A stretch of 64,000 nt of DNA from Streptomyces roseofulvus (GCF_039534915.1 NZ_BAAAWE010000001.1:1116001-1180000), one strand, 5' to 3'; numbered from the stretch's first letter, positions 52,565 to 62,724 are shown. Notes: generated by a model from the letters alone, not told the origin. A program made the numbers and translations.

Positions 52565-54571
52565 TCAGTCTCCCCGGGCGTGCAGCTCGACGGCGGTGAG
52601 CAGGCGCAGTTGGGCGTCGAGCCAGGGCCGTACCGCGGCCTCCGGACCCTCCTCCGCGAGCGCCGCCGGCACCCGCCGGAGCCGCTCCGCCGTGGTGGCG
52701 AGGCCGCGCCGGGCGAGGGCGTCGGCCGCGTCCGAGAGCGCGGTCCCGGCCCCGGCGGGCAGCCGGCGCAGCCCGTGCACCGTGACGGTGGCGAGCGCGG
52801 AGAGGGCGCCGTGCAGGGCGAGCGCGACCGGGTCGTCGGGAGCGGGCGGCACGGTGTGCGGCGGCCGGGCCACGGGCCGCCGCGGGGCCGGTGCCAGATC
52901 GGGTACGACGGTGCCGGTGCCGGTCCGGACGCCGAGCGGGTCCACCACCAGGCCGTCGGCCGTCACCCGGACGAAGCCGCTGACCAGCAGCGGCCCGGCG
53001 GGCTCGCCGCCGCGCAGGGCCTCGGCCAGGGCGTCGAGCCCGCCGGGGCTGTACGGGTTGTACGGGGCGACCAGCCGCGCCGCGGTGCCGGCGGCGTCCA
53101 GGACGGTGGCCCGCAGCTCCTGCCGCGCCGGGTCGTAGCCCGGCTCCCGCACCGCCTCCACGGCCAGCACGTGCACGGCCTCCGCCTCCACCCGGGGGCG
53201 GGCGAAGCGCGGCGGGCGGCGGCGCAGGGCCCGCGCGTGGGCGGCGAAGTCCCGGACGAGCAGCGGCTCGGGCAGCTCCGCCCAGGCGTTCCCGACCGGG
53301 GTGACCCCGGTGGCGGCCACCCGCGAGGTGCCGAGCGTCACCGCCCGCCCCGGGGTGCGGGAGGCGACCTCGCTCACCACGTTCCCGGTGGCGAGCGCGC
53401 CCAGGGTGCTGCCGGCGATCCGGCGCCGGGCCAGGACCGCCCCGGTCGGCTCCGCGTCCTCCGGGACCGCCCAACGGCGGCGCAGCACCAGGGCGATGCC
53501 CGCGCCGCCGTGCCCGAGGTACACCTCGGCCGTGCGGTCGGCGGGGGTCCCCGAGATCCGGCAGCCGAGGGCGGTGAGCCGCACCCGGCGGAGCGGGGTG
53601 TCGCCGCGCTCGCCGCTGCCGAGGAAGGCGCCGGACCCGCCGCGGGCCCGCGCGTCGGCCTCGCCGAGCAGCGCGGCCAGCTCCTCGGCCCGGAAGCGGG
53701 CGCCCCTCTCCTCGTACGCCGCGAGCTGGTCGAGGACGTCGGTGAGGACGCCCGCCGGCCAGTGCAGCGCTCCGGCGGCGAGCTCGTCCCGGACCCGGCC
53801 GAGGGTGCCGGGAAGGACGGGGCCCGTGTGGGCGGCGCCGTCCAGCAGCAGGTCGGCGAGGAGCGGACCGCACCCGTCGAGCGCCGCCGTACCCTTCCGG
53901 CCGGGCGCGGTCCCGCCGACGTCGATCCGCGCGGGCGGGTGCGCGGGATCCGCCTCGGCGGCCGCTCGGAACGCCCAGACGGCGAGGGCGACGGCCTCGC
54001 CGCGCACGGCGTCGGCGGCGTCCGTGACCGCGTGCGCCACCGTGTCCCGCACCGGGAAACGGACGGTGCAGGTGGGCAGTTCGGCCCGCGCGGCGGGCTG
54101 GTCGGGGCTCGGGTGGGTGAGCCGCGCGGTGTAGCCGCGGGCCAGGGTCCGCCGGGCGGCGGCCACCGCCCGCGCCCCCACGGCGGCCGCCAGCTCCTCG
54201 TCGCCGGTGTCGCCGGGCGACCAGGGCCGCCACTCGGGCGCCTCGGGTGCGGGCGGCGCCGGGGCCGCGGCGGGTGCGGGGGCCCCGGGCGGGTTCCCGG
54301 CGGCGCGCTGGTGGGCGAGGACCAGGCCGATGAGGTGGCGGCAGACACCGGGGGCGGCGCAGGTGCAGGTGCCGCGGTCGAGTCCGGCGCCGGGGGCGAG
54401 GGTGACGGTGGTGCCGTCGGGGAAGCGGCCGGTGAGCGTGGCGTCCGGTTCGGCCGTCACCGTCGCGCCCGCGCCCGCGGCCAGGTCCCGCGCGGCGCGC
54501 TTCACGAGGCCCCGGTTGGCGAGGGCGGCGAGCGTCTCGGCGTCGAGGGCGAGGAGGTCGGTCCTGGTCAC
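52565..54571 (-). CDS. SWIM zinc-finger protein
   Basis: A 668-residue protein from GTG 54571, overlapping the VWA gene stop by 4 bp. The N-terminal SWIM motif CxC-xn-CxH is in GTCTCAAPGVCRHLIGLVLAHQ, a small zinc-binding fold that binds DNA or protein. The rest is long, mostly helical and Arg/Ala-rich, with no catalytic motif seen. SWIM proteins of this size recur next to MoxR-VWA genes. It is the last gene of the five-gene operon. Confidence 0.88.
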   Translation of the reverse strand: MTRTDLLALDAETLAALANRGLVKRAARDLAAGAGATVTAEPDATLTGRFPDGTTVTLAPGAGLDRGTCTCAAPGVCRHLIGLVLAHQRAAGNPPGAPAPAAAPAPPAPEAPEWRPWSPGDTGDEELAAAVGARAVAAARRTLARGYTARLTHPSPDQPAARAELPTCTVRFPVRDTVAHAVTDAADAVRGEAVALAVWAFRAAAEADPAHPPARIDVGGTAPGRKGTAALDGCGPLLADLLLDGAAHTGPVLPGTLGRVRDELAAGALHWPAGVLTDVLDQLAAYEERGARFRAEELAALLGEADARARGGSGAFLGSGERGDTPLRRVRLTALGCRISGTPADRTAEVYLGHGGAGIALVLRRRWAVPEDAEPTGAVLARRRIAGSTLGALATGNVVSEVASRTPGRAVTLGTSRVAATGVTPVGNAWAELPEPLLVRDFAAHARALRRRPPRFARPRVEAEAVHVLAVEAVREPGYDPARQELRATVLDAAGTAARLVAPYNPYSPGGLDALAEALRGGEPAGPLLVSGFVRVTADGLVVDPLGVRTGTGTVVPDLAPAPRRPVARPPHTVPPAPDDPVALALHGALSALATVTVHGLRRLPAGAGTALSDAADALARRGLATTAERLRRVPAALAEEGPEAAVRPWLDAQLRLLTAVELHARGD

Positions 54572-55719
54572 CGGCCCAGCCTCTCGGCGACGAACTCCGC
54601 GAGCTGCCCGGGGGTCATGGCGCCGACGTGGGCGCCGGCGTCCGCGAGGAGCTGCCCGGTCTCCCGGTCGTAGGCCGGCCGGGCCTCCTCGTCGAGGGCG
54701 GCGAGGCCGAGGACGACCGTGCCCTGCTCCACGAGGGTCCGGACGCCCCGCACCAGCCGGTAGCGGTCGCCGCCCTCGTAGAAGTCGCTGATGACGGCGA
54801 CGATCGCGCGGCGCGGGTTGTCCACCAGACCGGTGGCGTAGGCGACGGCCCGGGCGATGTCGGTGCCGCCGCCGAGCTGGACCCGCATGAGCAGGTCGAC
54901 CGGGTCGGCGACGTCGCCGGTGAGGTCCACCACGGAGGTGTCGAAGGCGATCAGATGGGTGGTCAGGCCCGGCAGCCCCCACAGGCTGGCGGCCGTCACG
55001 GCGGAGTGGATGACCGAGTCGACCATGGAGCCGGACTGGTCGACCAGGAGGATCAGCTGCCAGCGCTCGACGTGCCGGCGGGTCCGCGAGTGGAACCGGG
55101 GCCGCTCGATGAGGAGGCGGCGCTCCTCGGGCCGGTAGTGGGCGAGGTTGGCGCGGACGGTGCCGCGGAAGTCGAAGTCGCGCGCGAGCGGCAGCCGGCT
55201 GGGGCGGCGGGAGCGGGTGCCGTGCAGGGCGCGGCGCACCTCGGGCCGGAGGCGGTCCATCAGCCGGCGGACGACGGTCTCGACGATGCGGCGGGCCAGC
55301 CGCAGCACCTCGGGGTTCATCAGGTGCTTGGTGCGCAGGACGGCGCGGAGGAGGGTCTGGTCGGGTTCGATGCGCTCCAGGACGGCGGGGTCGGTGACGA
55401 TCTCGTGGATCTCGAACCGCTCGACCGCATCGCGTTCGAGCCGTTCGATCGTCTCGCGGGGGAAGAGCCGGTGCACGTCGTCCAGCCAGTCGACGGGGGT
55501 CACGGTCGAGGCGCCGTCGCCGCCCTCGCGGCCGGTGGCGCGCACGCCGCGGCGGGCCTGGTCGGGGTCGCGGCCGTAGAGCCAGTCGAGCGCGGCGTCG
55601 CGGGCGGCGGCCTCGGCGCCGAGGGGGCCGGTCCAGCGTTCGGCGGGGGCGCCGAGGACGAGCCGCCACCGTTCGAGACCGGCGTCGGGTCCGGCTTCCG
55701 GCGTGTGCGGGGCGGTCAT
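54568..55719 (-). CDS. VWA (von Willebrand factor A) domain protein
   Basis: A 383-residue cytoplasmic protein from ATG 55719, overlapping the DUF5682 stop by 4 bp (ATGA). The first 190 residues are a helical arm (DWLDDVHRLFPRETIERLERDAVERF; RRIVETVVRRLMDRLRPEVRRAL). The VWA domain then shows a complete MIDAS site: DQSGSM, the Thr in GGGTD and the Asp in ISDFYEG. Proteins of this kind work as partners of MoxR AAA+ ATPases, which remodel or load substrate proteins. No signal peptide or membrane helix is present. Confidence 0.91.
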   Translation of the reverse strand: MTAPHTPEAGPDAGLERWRLVLGAPAERWTGPLGAEAAARDAALDWLYGRDPDQARRGVRATGREGGDGASTVTPVDWLDDVHRLFPRETIERLERDAVERFEIHEIVTDPAVLERIEPDQTLLRAVLRTKHLMNPEVLRLARRIVETVVRRLMDRLRPEVRRALHGTRSRRPSRLPLARDFDFRGTVRANLAHYRPEERRLLIERPRFHSRTRRHVERWQLILLVDQSGSMVDSVIHSAVTAASLWGLPGLTTHLIAFDTSVVDLTGDVADPVDLLMRVQLGGGTDIARAVAYATGLVDNPRRAIVAVISDFYEGGDRYRLVRGVRTLVEQGTVVLGLAALDEEARPAYDRETGQLLADAGAHVGAMTPGQLAEFVAERLGR

Positions 55720-58010
55720 CGGGCGGCCCCGAGGCCGAGGTCGTCGAGGGTGCGTGACACGTGGTCCTCCAGGGCGCGGGCGAGGGCCAGCGGGTCCGCG
55801 GGGGTGCGCAGCAGGGCGCGGGCGGAGCCGCGCAGCCCGCGGCGTGCGATGAGGCGGGCGGCGATCCGTTCGCGCTCGGTGGGCGGGAACCAGGCGAAGG
55901 CCTCGCGCAGGGCGGGCAGGGCGACGAGGAAGTCGGTGTCGGACATGGCGACGACCAGGTCGTCGAGGACGGCGACGAGGGGGCCCGGTTCGCCGTCGGC
56001 CGTCTCCGCGGCCACCTCCTCGCGGGCGACCGCGAAGAGCCCGGCCAGCCAGTCGCCGAGGACGGCGGGCGCGGCGGCGGCCCGGACGGCCTCGGCGGCG
56101 CCGGACTGCGGGGTGCGGGCGAGGACGTGGACCAGGCCGTGAGCGGCGCCGCGCAGGTCGGGCGGGGCGGCCGGGTCCGCGGCGACGCGGCGGAAGACGT
56201 CGGTGGCCACGTCCCGGGGGACGGTGAGGACCGGTCCGGCGTGCAGGAGGGCGTCGCGGACGGCGACGAGGGCACGCAGCCGGGCCCGGTCGGGGCCGGT
56301 CGTGCCGCCGGGCGCCGTGCCCTCGACGAGCCAGAGGACGCGGGTGACGGCGGTGTCGACGGCGGCGGCGAGCAGGGGGTCGCGGGCGACGCCGTAGACG
56401 CGGTCGTGCCGCCACAGGCCGAGGGCGGTGGCGAGGGCGGTGCCCAGCGGGCCGGGTCCGGTGGCGGCGGCGAGTCCCGCGCGGAGGCGGGTGACGAGGG
56501 GGCCGGCGAGGTCGCCGGCGCCGCAGACGACGGTGTCGAAGAGGACCTCGGCGAGGGCCGCGCAGTCGTCGGCGGCGGCGCCGGCCCGGTCGCCGAGGGC
56601 GACCAGGGCGGCGTCGTCGAGGCGGGCGCCGTACGCGCCGGCCTCGACCAGGGCGGCGTCGCGGCCGGCCGCCGGCCGGGGCTCCCACCGTTCCTCCGTG
56701 ACCGGGTCGGTGCCGTCGGCCGGGCCGGCCGTCCGCGCGTACCCGGGGATGCCGAGGACGCGGAGCCGGTGGAGGACGCGGCTGCGGTCGAGTCCGGCCG
56801 GGTCGGTGAGCCGGAGCGTCACGGGGGCGGTGCCGTCGAGGCCGAGGGCGGTGAGGCGGGCGGCCACGTCGTGGACGAGGGGCGGGGCGGGGGTGTCGGG
56901 GTGGAGCCGGCCGACGCGGTCGCCGGAGCAGGCGGCGACCATCTCGACGACCGCCGGGTGCGCGCCGGGGGTCAGCGGGCCGCGCCGGGTCCACGGCAGG
57001 GGTTCGTCGAGGGCTTCGGTGACCAGGGCGCCCGCGAGGGCGTCGAGGAGGTCGAGGCGGCCGGGCACGGGGTGGCCGCGCAGGGCGGCGAGCGCGGCCG
57101 CGGAGGCCCGGGCGGCGACGAGGGAGGCGGTGGAGACGGGGTGGCCGCGGTCGCGGAGCCGGTCCGCGACGGTGCGGACGAGTCGCCGTCCGGCGGCCTC
57201 CGGGCCTTCCTCCCACAGCCACTGGTGGTAGGCGGGGGACGGCATCCCGGACTCGTACCCGGCGAAGGAGTCGAGCTGCCGGAAGGAGTACGGGACGAGG
57301 AAGCTGCCGCTGAGCGCGGTGTCGGGCGGCGCGGGCACGGTCGGCCACTCCGCCGGGCCGCCGGGGCCGGACTCGGCCAGCCTGCGGAGGGCGGGGCGGT
57401 GGAAGCCGCCGGTGACGACGAGGACCGGGCGGTCGCCCGCGGCGGTCCGGGCGGCGCGGATCCAGGCGGCCATGTACGTCTCGCGGGCGCGGTCGGAGTC
57501 GTCGGCCTCGGTGTCGCCGCGGACGGCGTCGAAGTAGGCGTCCAGGCGTTCCGGCAGGTCCGGGGCGTCGGGGTCGGCCTCGATCATGCGGTCCCAGAGG
57601 GCGTCGGTCGAGTCGACGGCGAAGCGGTGCCGGAGCCGGGCGGTGGCCTCGGCGTAGCGGAGTTCGGCGTCCGCGTACCGGTTGGCGCGGCCCGCGAACG
57701 CCGGGTGCCAGGCGGGCAGGTCGATGAGGCGCACCTCGGCGCCGGCCGCCCGGCCCGCGGTGAGCGCGACCCACTCGGGCGAGTAGGCGCACAGCGGGGT
57801 CCAGGAGGTCGCGGCCCGCTCGTCGTCGCGGTAGTGGCTGAAGACGGCGACCGGCAGCTCGTGTCCGAGCAGCAGCTCGTCGAGCCGCCCGTCGAGGTCG
57901 GACGGGCCTTCGACGAGGACGTACGCGGGGCGCAGGCGCTCGACGGTCCGGGCGACGAGCCGGGCACAGGCGGGCGAGTGGTGGCGGACGCCGAGGTACG
58001 TGACCGTCAT
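55716..58010 (-). CDS. DUF5682 family protein
   Basis: A 764-residue protein from ATG 58010. It opens with TYLGVRHHSPACARLVARTV and YVLVEGPSDLDG, the conserved start of the DUF5682 family. The His-His and Glu-Gly-Pro elements recall the ChaN/TraB/EreA-like metal-binding folds, but this link is tentative. Later parts are helical (about residues 300-764), with no known catalytic motif. It lies between the MoxR and VWA genes with a TGATG junction on one side and ATGA on the other, so all are translated together. Confidence 0.87.
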   Translation of the reverse strand: MTVTYLGVRHHSPACARLVARTVERLRPAYVLVEGPSDLDGRLDELLLGHELPVAVFSHYRDDERAATSWTPLCAYSPEWVALTAGRAAGAEVRLIDLPAWHPAFAGRANRYADAELRYAEATARLRHRFAVDSTDALWDRMIEADPDAPDLPERLDAYFDAVRGDTEADDSDRARETYMAAWIRAARTAAGDRPVLVVTGGFHRPALRRLAESGPGGPAEWPTVPAPPDTALSGSFLVPYSFRQLDSFAGYESGMPSPAYHQWLWEEGPEAAGRRLVRTVADRLRDRGHPVSTASLVAARASAAALAALRGHPVPGRLDLLDALAGALVTEALDEPLPWTRRGPLTPGAHPAVVEMVAACSGDRVGRLHPDTPAPPLVHDVAARLTALGLDGTAPVTLRLTDPAGLDRSRVLHRLRVLGIPGYARTAGPADGTDPVTEERWEPRPAAGRDAALVEAGAYGARLDDAALVALGDRAGAAADDCAALAEVLFDTVVCGAGDLAGPLVTRLRAGLAAATGPGPLGTALATALGLWRHDRVYGVARDPLLAAAVDTAVTRVLWLVEGTAPGGTTGPDRARLRALVAVRDALLHAGPVLTVPRDVATDVFRRVAADPAAPPDLRGAAHGLVHVLARTPQSGAAEAVRAAAAPAVLGDWLAGLFAVAREEVAAETADGEPGPLVAVLDDLVVAMSDTDFLVALPALREAFAWFPPTERERIAARLIARRGLRGSARALLRTPADPLALARALEDHVSRTLDDLGLGAAR

Positions 58011-59122
58011 CAGCCGGCCAACAGGTGGCGGGCGGCGTGGAGCGCCTTCCACTGGGCGCCGCCGCGGCCGGCGACGCGCTGTTCGAGGTAGCGGCGGAGG
58101 CGGGCCAGGTCCTCGGGACTGTCCTTGGCGGCGGTGCCGGCGAGGCAGGTGACGAGGTCGGCCGCGTCGCCGGGCCCGCCGCGCAGGAACCAGCCGCGGA
58201 CGCCGACGGCGTGGGCGACGGAGACGGCCTCGGCGGTGCTCATGACCGCCGAGAGCCGGTCGGCGGGGGCGCCGTCGCGGGTGGTGCCGGCGCGGAGCTC
58301 GCGAAAGGTGGTGACGAGGACGGTGAGCACGTCCCGGTCGGGGGCGACGGGGACGCCGGAGCGGCGCAGCAGGGCGCCGGCCTCGGCCTCGACGAGGGCG
58401 AGTTCGGTGTCGAGGTCGGGGATGGGGAAGACGGTCTCGAAGGTGAAGCGCCGTTTGAGGGCGGCGCTCATCTCGTTGACGCCGCGGTCCCGGGTGTTGG
58501 CGGTGGCGATGACGTTGAAGCCCTGGCGGGCGAAGACCATGCCGGCGGGGCCGTCGAGTTCGGGGACGGCGACGACCCGTTCGGAGAGCAGCGAGAGGAG
58601 GGAGTCCTGGACCTCCAGGGGGCAGCGGGTGATCTCCTCGAAGCGGACGAGCCTCCCCTCGGCCATGCCCTTGAGCATGGGGGCGGGGACGAGGGCCCGC
58701 TCGGACGGGCCCTCGGAGACGAGGAGGGCGTAGTTCCAGGAGTACTTGATGTGGTCCTCGGTGGTGGCGGCGCCGCCCTGGACGACGAGGGTGGAGTCGC
58801 CGGCGACGGCGGCCGCGATCAGTTCGGAGAGGAGGGACTTGGCGGTGCCGGGTTCGCCGACGAGCATCAGGCCGCGGTTGGTGGCGAGGGCGACGAGGGC
58901 GCGCTCGACGAGGGCGGTGTCGCCGACGAACTTGCGGCTGATGCCGTGCTCCTCGTCGCCGACGACGAACCGGCGGGCGGCCCGAAGGCTGAGCCGCCAG
59001 CCGGGCGGGCGCGGGTCGGTGTCGCCGGCGCGCAGGGCGGCGAGCTCCTCGCCGTACCGGACCTCGGCGGGCGGCCGCTGGAGCGCGTCGGGCGCGGGGC
59101 CGACGGGGTCGGGGGCGGTCAC
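58010..59122 (-). CDS. MoxR-family AAA+ ATPase
   Basis: A 370-residue ATPase from GTG 59122, overlapping the WGR gene stop by 4 bp. Walker A is GEPGTAKS (residues 89-96), Walker B is RLVRFEEI, sensor 1 is in NVIATANTRDRGVNEMS, and the arginine-finger region is SAALKRRFTFETVFPIPD. MoxR proteins form hexamers that drive conformational change in VWA-linked targets. Here the VWA partner is two genes downstream. The gene stop and the DUF5682 start share a base (TGATG). Confidence 0.93.
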   Translation of the reverse strand: MTAPDPVGPAPDALQRPPAEVRYGEELAALRAGDTDPRPPGWRLSLRAARRFVVGDEEHGISRKFVGDTALVERALVALATNRGLMLVGEPGTAKSLLSELIAAAVAGDSTLVVQGGAATTEDHIKYSWNYALLVSEGPSERALVPAPMLKGMAEGRLVRFEEITRCPLEVQDSLLSLLSERVVAVPELDGPAGMVFARQGFNVIATANTRDRGVNEMSAALKRRFTFETVFPIPDLDTELALVEAEAGALLRRSGVPVAPDRDVLTVLVTTFRELRAGTTRDGAPADRLSAVMSTAEAVSVAHAVGVRGWFLRGGPGDAADLVTCLAGTAAKDSPEDLARLRRYLEQRVAGRGGAQWKALHAARHLLAG

Positions 59123-62100
59123 GAGGTCAGCTCCGTGAGGTCGGCGAGGAGTTCGGAGACGGTCACCGGGTCGAGGTCGGCGAGGCGCAGCGGGTAGGTG
59201 CGGCTCTCCCAGTGGTCGCCGGGCTGGGTGTCGAGCCAGACGGTGTCGAGGGTCTGCTCGGGGAACTCGTCGAGCATGCCGACGGCGATGCCGGGGTCGA
59301 GCTGGATGACGAGGTGGCGCTCGGGGGCGAGGCGGCGGGAGAACCAGCGCTCGACGCCGGCGTCGGCCGGGGCGCCGCGCTCCCAGCCGCGCTTCTGGAG
59401 GCCGAGGAGGCGGCCGACGGGGACGGTGACGCCCTCGAAGCGGGTGAGGCGGGCGCTCGCGGTGTCCTCCTCGGTGGGGAGGTGCAGCTGCCGGCCGAGC
59501 TGCGGGAAGGGCTGGACGATCTCGTAGTCGGCGAGGAGTTCGGCCCAGGTGCCGAGGGAGTCGGTGAGGTGGAAGGGGTGCGGGAGGGTGACGGTGGCGT
59601 CGTCGGCGACGGTGAGCAGCTCGTCGTCGGCGTCGGCGTAGGTGCGGTCCTCGGCGATGCGGAACGCGGTGGTGGTGCCGTCCTGTTCGGCGCTCCAGAC
59701 GAGGCGGCGGGAGAGGTGCCAGACGAGGGGGTGCTCGACGAAGAGCTGCCGGAACTCGGCGCCGGTCCAGGAGCGGCCGGCGACCATGGCGGCCTCCAGG
59801 CGGCGGACCTGGTCGGCGGCGATGGTGCGGACGTCCTTCTTGAGGGCGAGGAACCGCTTGCGCTCGGCGGTGGCCCGCTCGGTCTCGTCGCGGGCGCCGG
59901 GCTTGGGGAGGTCCTTGAGGCGGCGGCCCTCGGCGTCGCGGACGAAGGGCTTGAGGGCCTCGTCGAAGCCGACGGTGAAGCGGCGGGTGCCGTAGTCGAC
60001 GACGGTGCTGCCGTCGGCGTCGAGGCCGAGGTCGGGGACGAGCCGGTCGGCGAGCTGTTCGGCGGTGAGGCCGAGTTCGTCGGCGACCTCGGCGATCTTC
60101 TCCTGGGCGCGCTGCTTGAGCGCCTTGAACTTGACGCGCTGGGAGATGCCGTGGAGGTGGAGCAGGGCGCTGTCGGTGCCGATGGCGGCGAGCACGTCGA
60201 GCCCCTCGACGGCCCGGTGGTGGGCGCCCTCGCCGGGCCAGGCGCGGATGACGGGGGTGAGGGCGCGGACGGTGTCGTCGTCGCCGAACCAGCCGAGGGC
60301 GTGCAGGGCCCACGCCTCCTTGGGCGGCATGCCGGCGACCCGCCACTCCTCGAAGAGGCCCCAGGCGAACTCGGCGAGGGAGGCGGGGGTGCACAGCTCG
60401 CGGACCTCGGCGAGGCCGGGGTAGGGGGCGCCCGGCTTGGAGACGGAGACCATGGTGGTCAGGTGGGCGACGGCGGAGACGGGCAGGGTGGCGCCGGTCC
60501 GCAGCCGGATCCGGGGCAGCACGCGGGGTTCCAGCCAGGCGGGCGGCTGGGGCATCCGGGCGGGCAGCGCGGTCACCAGCGGGTCGGTGGCGAGGAGCGC
60601 CTCGACGGCCTCGACCGCCTCCTCGCCGTACTCCTTGGCGGCGGTGCGGACGCCGTCCGGGCCGTGGGCGGCGACGACGGCCCGCAGGGCGCCCTCGGCG
60701 GCGGTCCGCTCGGGGCCGGCGGCGCCGACGGCGTCGGGGACGAGGAGCCGGGCCGCGTCGGTGCCGTGGCGGTGCAGCCAGGTGCGGGCGGTGCGGCCCG
60801 CGGTCTTGAGGCGGTGCAGCCAGTTCGCCATCAGCCGGGCGACCCGGACGTCGAGGTAGGGCAGCATCACCTCGGCCATGGCGGTGGGGTGGTGCGGGGC
60901 CATGCGCAGCAGGGGCGGCAGGGCGGCTTCCTCGTGGGCGGCGACGAGCGGCTTGAAGACCTCGGCGCCGTCGTAGCAGTAGTCCATGCCGTCCCAGTCC
61001 GCGAGGTACGGACGGACGCGGTCGGCGGGGCCGTTGACGAGGACGCCGACGGTGTGCCAGTTGTGCAGGTCGCCGCGGAGGAGCTTGTCGACGAGGGTCT
61101 CCATGGGCTCGTACGGCTGCCAGCCGGTCACCCAGGACTCGGTGGTGGCCCAGGCGCCCCGCTCCTCGTTCCGCCAGACGACCCGGGTGCCGTCGGGGGC
61201 GGCGACGCCGGTGACGACGCGGGGCTTGGCGGCCGGGCGCCGCACGGTCCACGGCGGGCGGGTGAGGAGCGCGGGCAGGTCGGCGGGGGCGGCGTCCTCG
61301 GTGGTGTCCTGCTCGCGGGTGAGCGGTGCGACGATCTCGGCGGCCTCGGCGGGGAGTTCGGGCAGGACGTCGAGGGTGAGCGCGCGGTGGGTGGCGACGT
61401 GTCCGGTGAGCATCCGGCGGATCAGGGCGCTGTCGGCGGTGGTCTCGCGGGCGGCGAGGGCGAGGAGGCGGAGCGCGCGGACGGGGAAGCGGCGTGCGGC
61501 GGCGGCCAGTTCGGCGCGGACGTGCTTGTCGCCGACGCGGTCGACGAGTCCCTGGAACGCCTCGTCGGAGGGGAGCTCGGCGAGGGCGGCGGCGAGCGCC
61601 TTGAGGTCGTCGGTGCCGAGGTACTGGCGGTGCGTCTCGGCGATGAGGAAGGGGGCCACGGCGGTGCCGACGCCGTCCGCGACGGTGGCGACGGTGGCCG
61701 CGTCCCAGCCGCGCCAGCCGAGGTCGACGCGGCCCGCGTAGGCCGCGGTCTGGTCGGCCGTCAGGGAGCAGACGAGCATGTCCCGCACCGGGATCTGGGC
61801 GTGGTCGCGGGTGGTGGGGTCGGCGACGCACTCGTCGGTCCAGGCGCGCTCGGTGGGCACCAGGAAGGAGACGGAGACGCGGCGACGGGGACTGGTGCGG
61901 TGCCGGCCGAGGGCGGCGACGGCGGCCGCGTACGTCTCGTCGTCGGCGACGGCGAGGAGGGCGCGGACCCGTTCGAGGACGGCGTGGGCCTCGCCGCGCT
62001 GCCACTGTCCCTCGTCCTCGGGGGCGGCGTCGATGCCGCCGATCACGCTGCTCCGGGTGCCCTGGACCCAGAGGCGGCGGCATTCGAGGTGCTCGACGGC

Positions 62101-62724
62101 GGCGACGGCCGCGAAGGGTAGTCCGTGGCCGAGTGTCCAGGCGTCGGCGACGGTGCGCCGGTCGGCGTCGTACGGCAGGAAGGCGGCGAGGACGGCGGCG
62201 CCGACGGGGTCGGGGCTGCCGGCGTCGTGGGCTCGGGCGGCGGCGACGAGGCCGGGGTCGCTCCGGCCGGCGTCGAGGGCGCGGGCGATCTCGGTCGACT
62301 GCCGGGAGCGCCAGTCGGCGAGCCGGGCCGGCGCCTCCGGGTCGGGGGCGGGGACGGGGACGGGGGTGCCGCCGCGGCGCGGGCGGAGGTGCCGCTTCCA
62401 GGCGTCGGGCAGCACGAAGGCGGTCTCGTCGGGGCGGACGGCGGGGCCGTCGGGCGCCTCGCCCGGCGGCGGCCCGGCGACCGGTGCGGAGGGCGCGGGC
62501 GGCGCCACGGCGGTGCCGTCGCCGGCGGCCACGTATCCCTTGCGCTCCTTCTCGCCGATGGACTTGAGCAGGTACGCCTCGGCCGCCTCGACCGTGCCGA
62601 GGTCCTTGACGCGGGTCTGGCCCGCCGTGCCGATCCGGCCGAACCGGACGGTCACCGAGGTGCCCTCCGCACCGGCTTCCCAGAACTTCCCCGCGCCGTC
62701 CCCGGCGTGCTCCCAGCGGCGCAC
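59119..62724 (-). CDS. WGR and DUF4132 domain protein
   Basis: A 1201-residue protein from GTG 62724, with GGGAGGGG immediately upstream. Residues 1-65 form a WGR domain (KFWEAGAEGTSVTVRFGRIGTAGQTRVKDLG, ending LLKSIGEKERKGYVAA), a nucleic-acid-binding fold also found in PARPs. A Pro/Ala linker precedes about 1,000 residues of helical repeats. The C-terminal 200 residues match DUF4132 (HLPTEEDTASARLTRFEGVTVPVGRLLGLQKRGWERG). It is the first gene of the operon and probably the sensor or large scaffold. It is divergent from the iron-regulated DUF2470 gene. Confidence 0.9.
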   Translation of the reverse strand: MRRWEHAGDGAGKFWEAGAEGTSVTVRFGRIGTAGQTRVKDLGTVEAAEAYLLKSIGEKERKGYVAAGDGTAVAPPAPSAPVAGPPPGEAPDGPAVRPDETAFVLPDAWKRHLRPRRGGTPVPVPAPDPEAPARLADWRSRQSTEIARALDAGRSDPGLVAAARAHDAGSPDPVGAAVLAAFLPYDADRRTVADAWTLGHGLPFAAVAAVEHLECRRLWVQGTRSSVIGGIDAAPEDEGQWQRGEAHAVLERVRALLAVADDETYAAAVAALGRHRTSPRRRVSVSFLVPTERAWTDECVADPTTRDHAQIPVRDMLVCSLTADQTAAYAGRVDLGWRGWDAATVATVADGVGTAVAPFLIAETHRQYLGTDDLKALAAALAELPSDEAFQGLVDRVGDKHVRAELAAAARRFPVRALRLLALAARETTADSALIRRMLTGHVATHRALTLDVLPELPAEAAEIVAPLTREQDTTEDAAPADLPALLTRPPWTVRRPAAKPRVVTGVAAPDGTRVVWRNEERGAWATTESWVTGWQPYEPMETLVDKLLRGDLHNWHTVGVLVNGPADRVRPYLADWDGMDYCYDGAEVFKPLVAAHEEAALPPLLRMAPHHPTAMAEVMLPYLDVRVARLMANWLHRLKTAGRTARTWLHRHGTDAARLLVPDAVGAAGPERTAAEGALRAVVAAHGPDGVRTAAKEYGEEAVEAVEALLATDPLVTALPARMPQPPAWLEPRVLPRIRLRTGATLPVSAVAHLTTMVSVSKPGAPYPGLAEVRELCTPASLAEFAWGLFEEWRVAGMPPKEAWALHALGWFGDDDTVRALTPVIRAWPGEGAHHRAVEGLDVLAAIGTDSALLHLHGISQRVKFKALKQRAQEKIAEVADELGLTAEQLADRLVPDLGLDADGSTVVDYGTRRFTVGFDEALKPFVRDAEGRRLKDLPKPGARDETERATAERKRFLALKKDVRTIAADQVRRLEAAMVAGRSWTGAEFRQLFVEHPLVWHLSRRLVWSAEQDGTTTAFRIAEDRTYADADDELLTVADDATVTLPHPFHLTDSLGTWAELLADYEIVQPFPQLGRQLHLPTEEDTASARLTRFEGVTVPVGRLLGLQKRGWERGAPADAGVERWFSRRLAPERHLVIQLDPGIAVGMLDEFPEQTLDTVWLDTQPGDHWESRTYPLRLADLDPVTVSELLADLTELTS

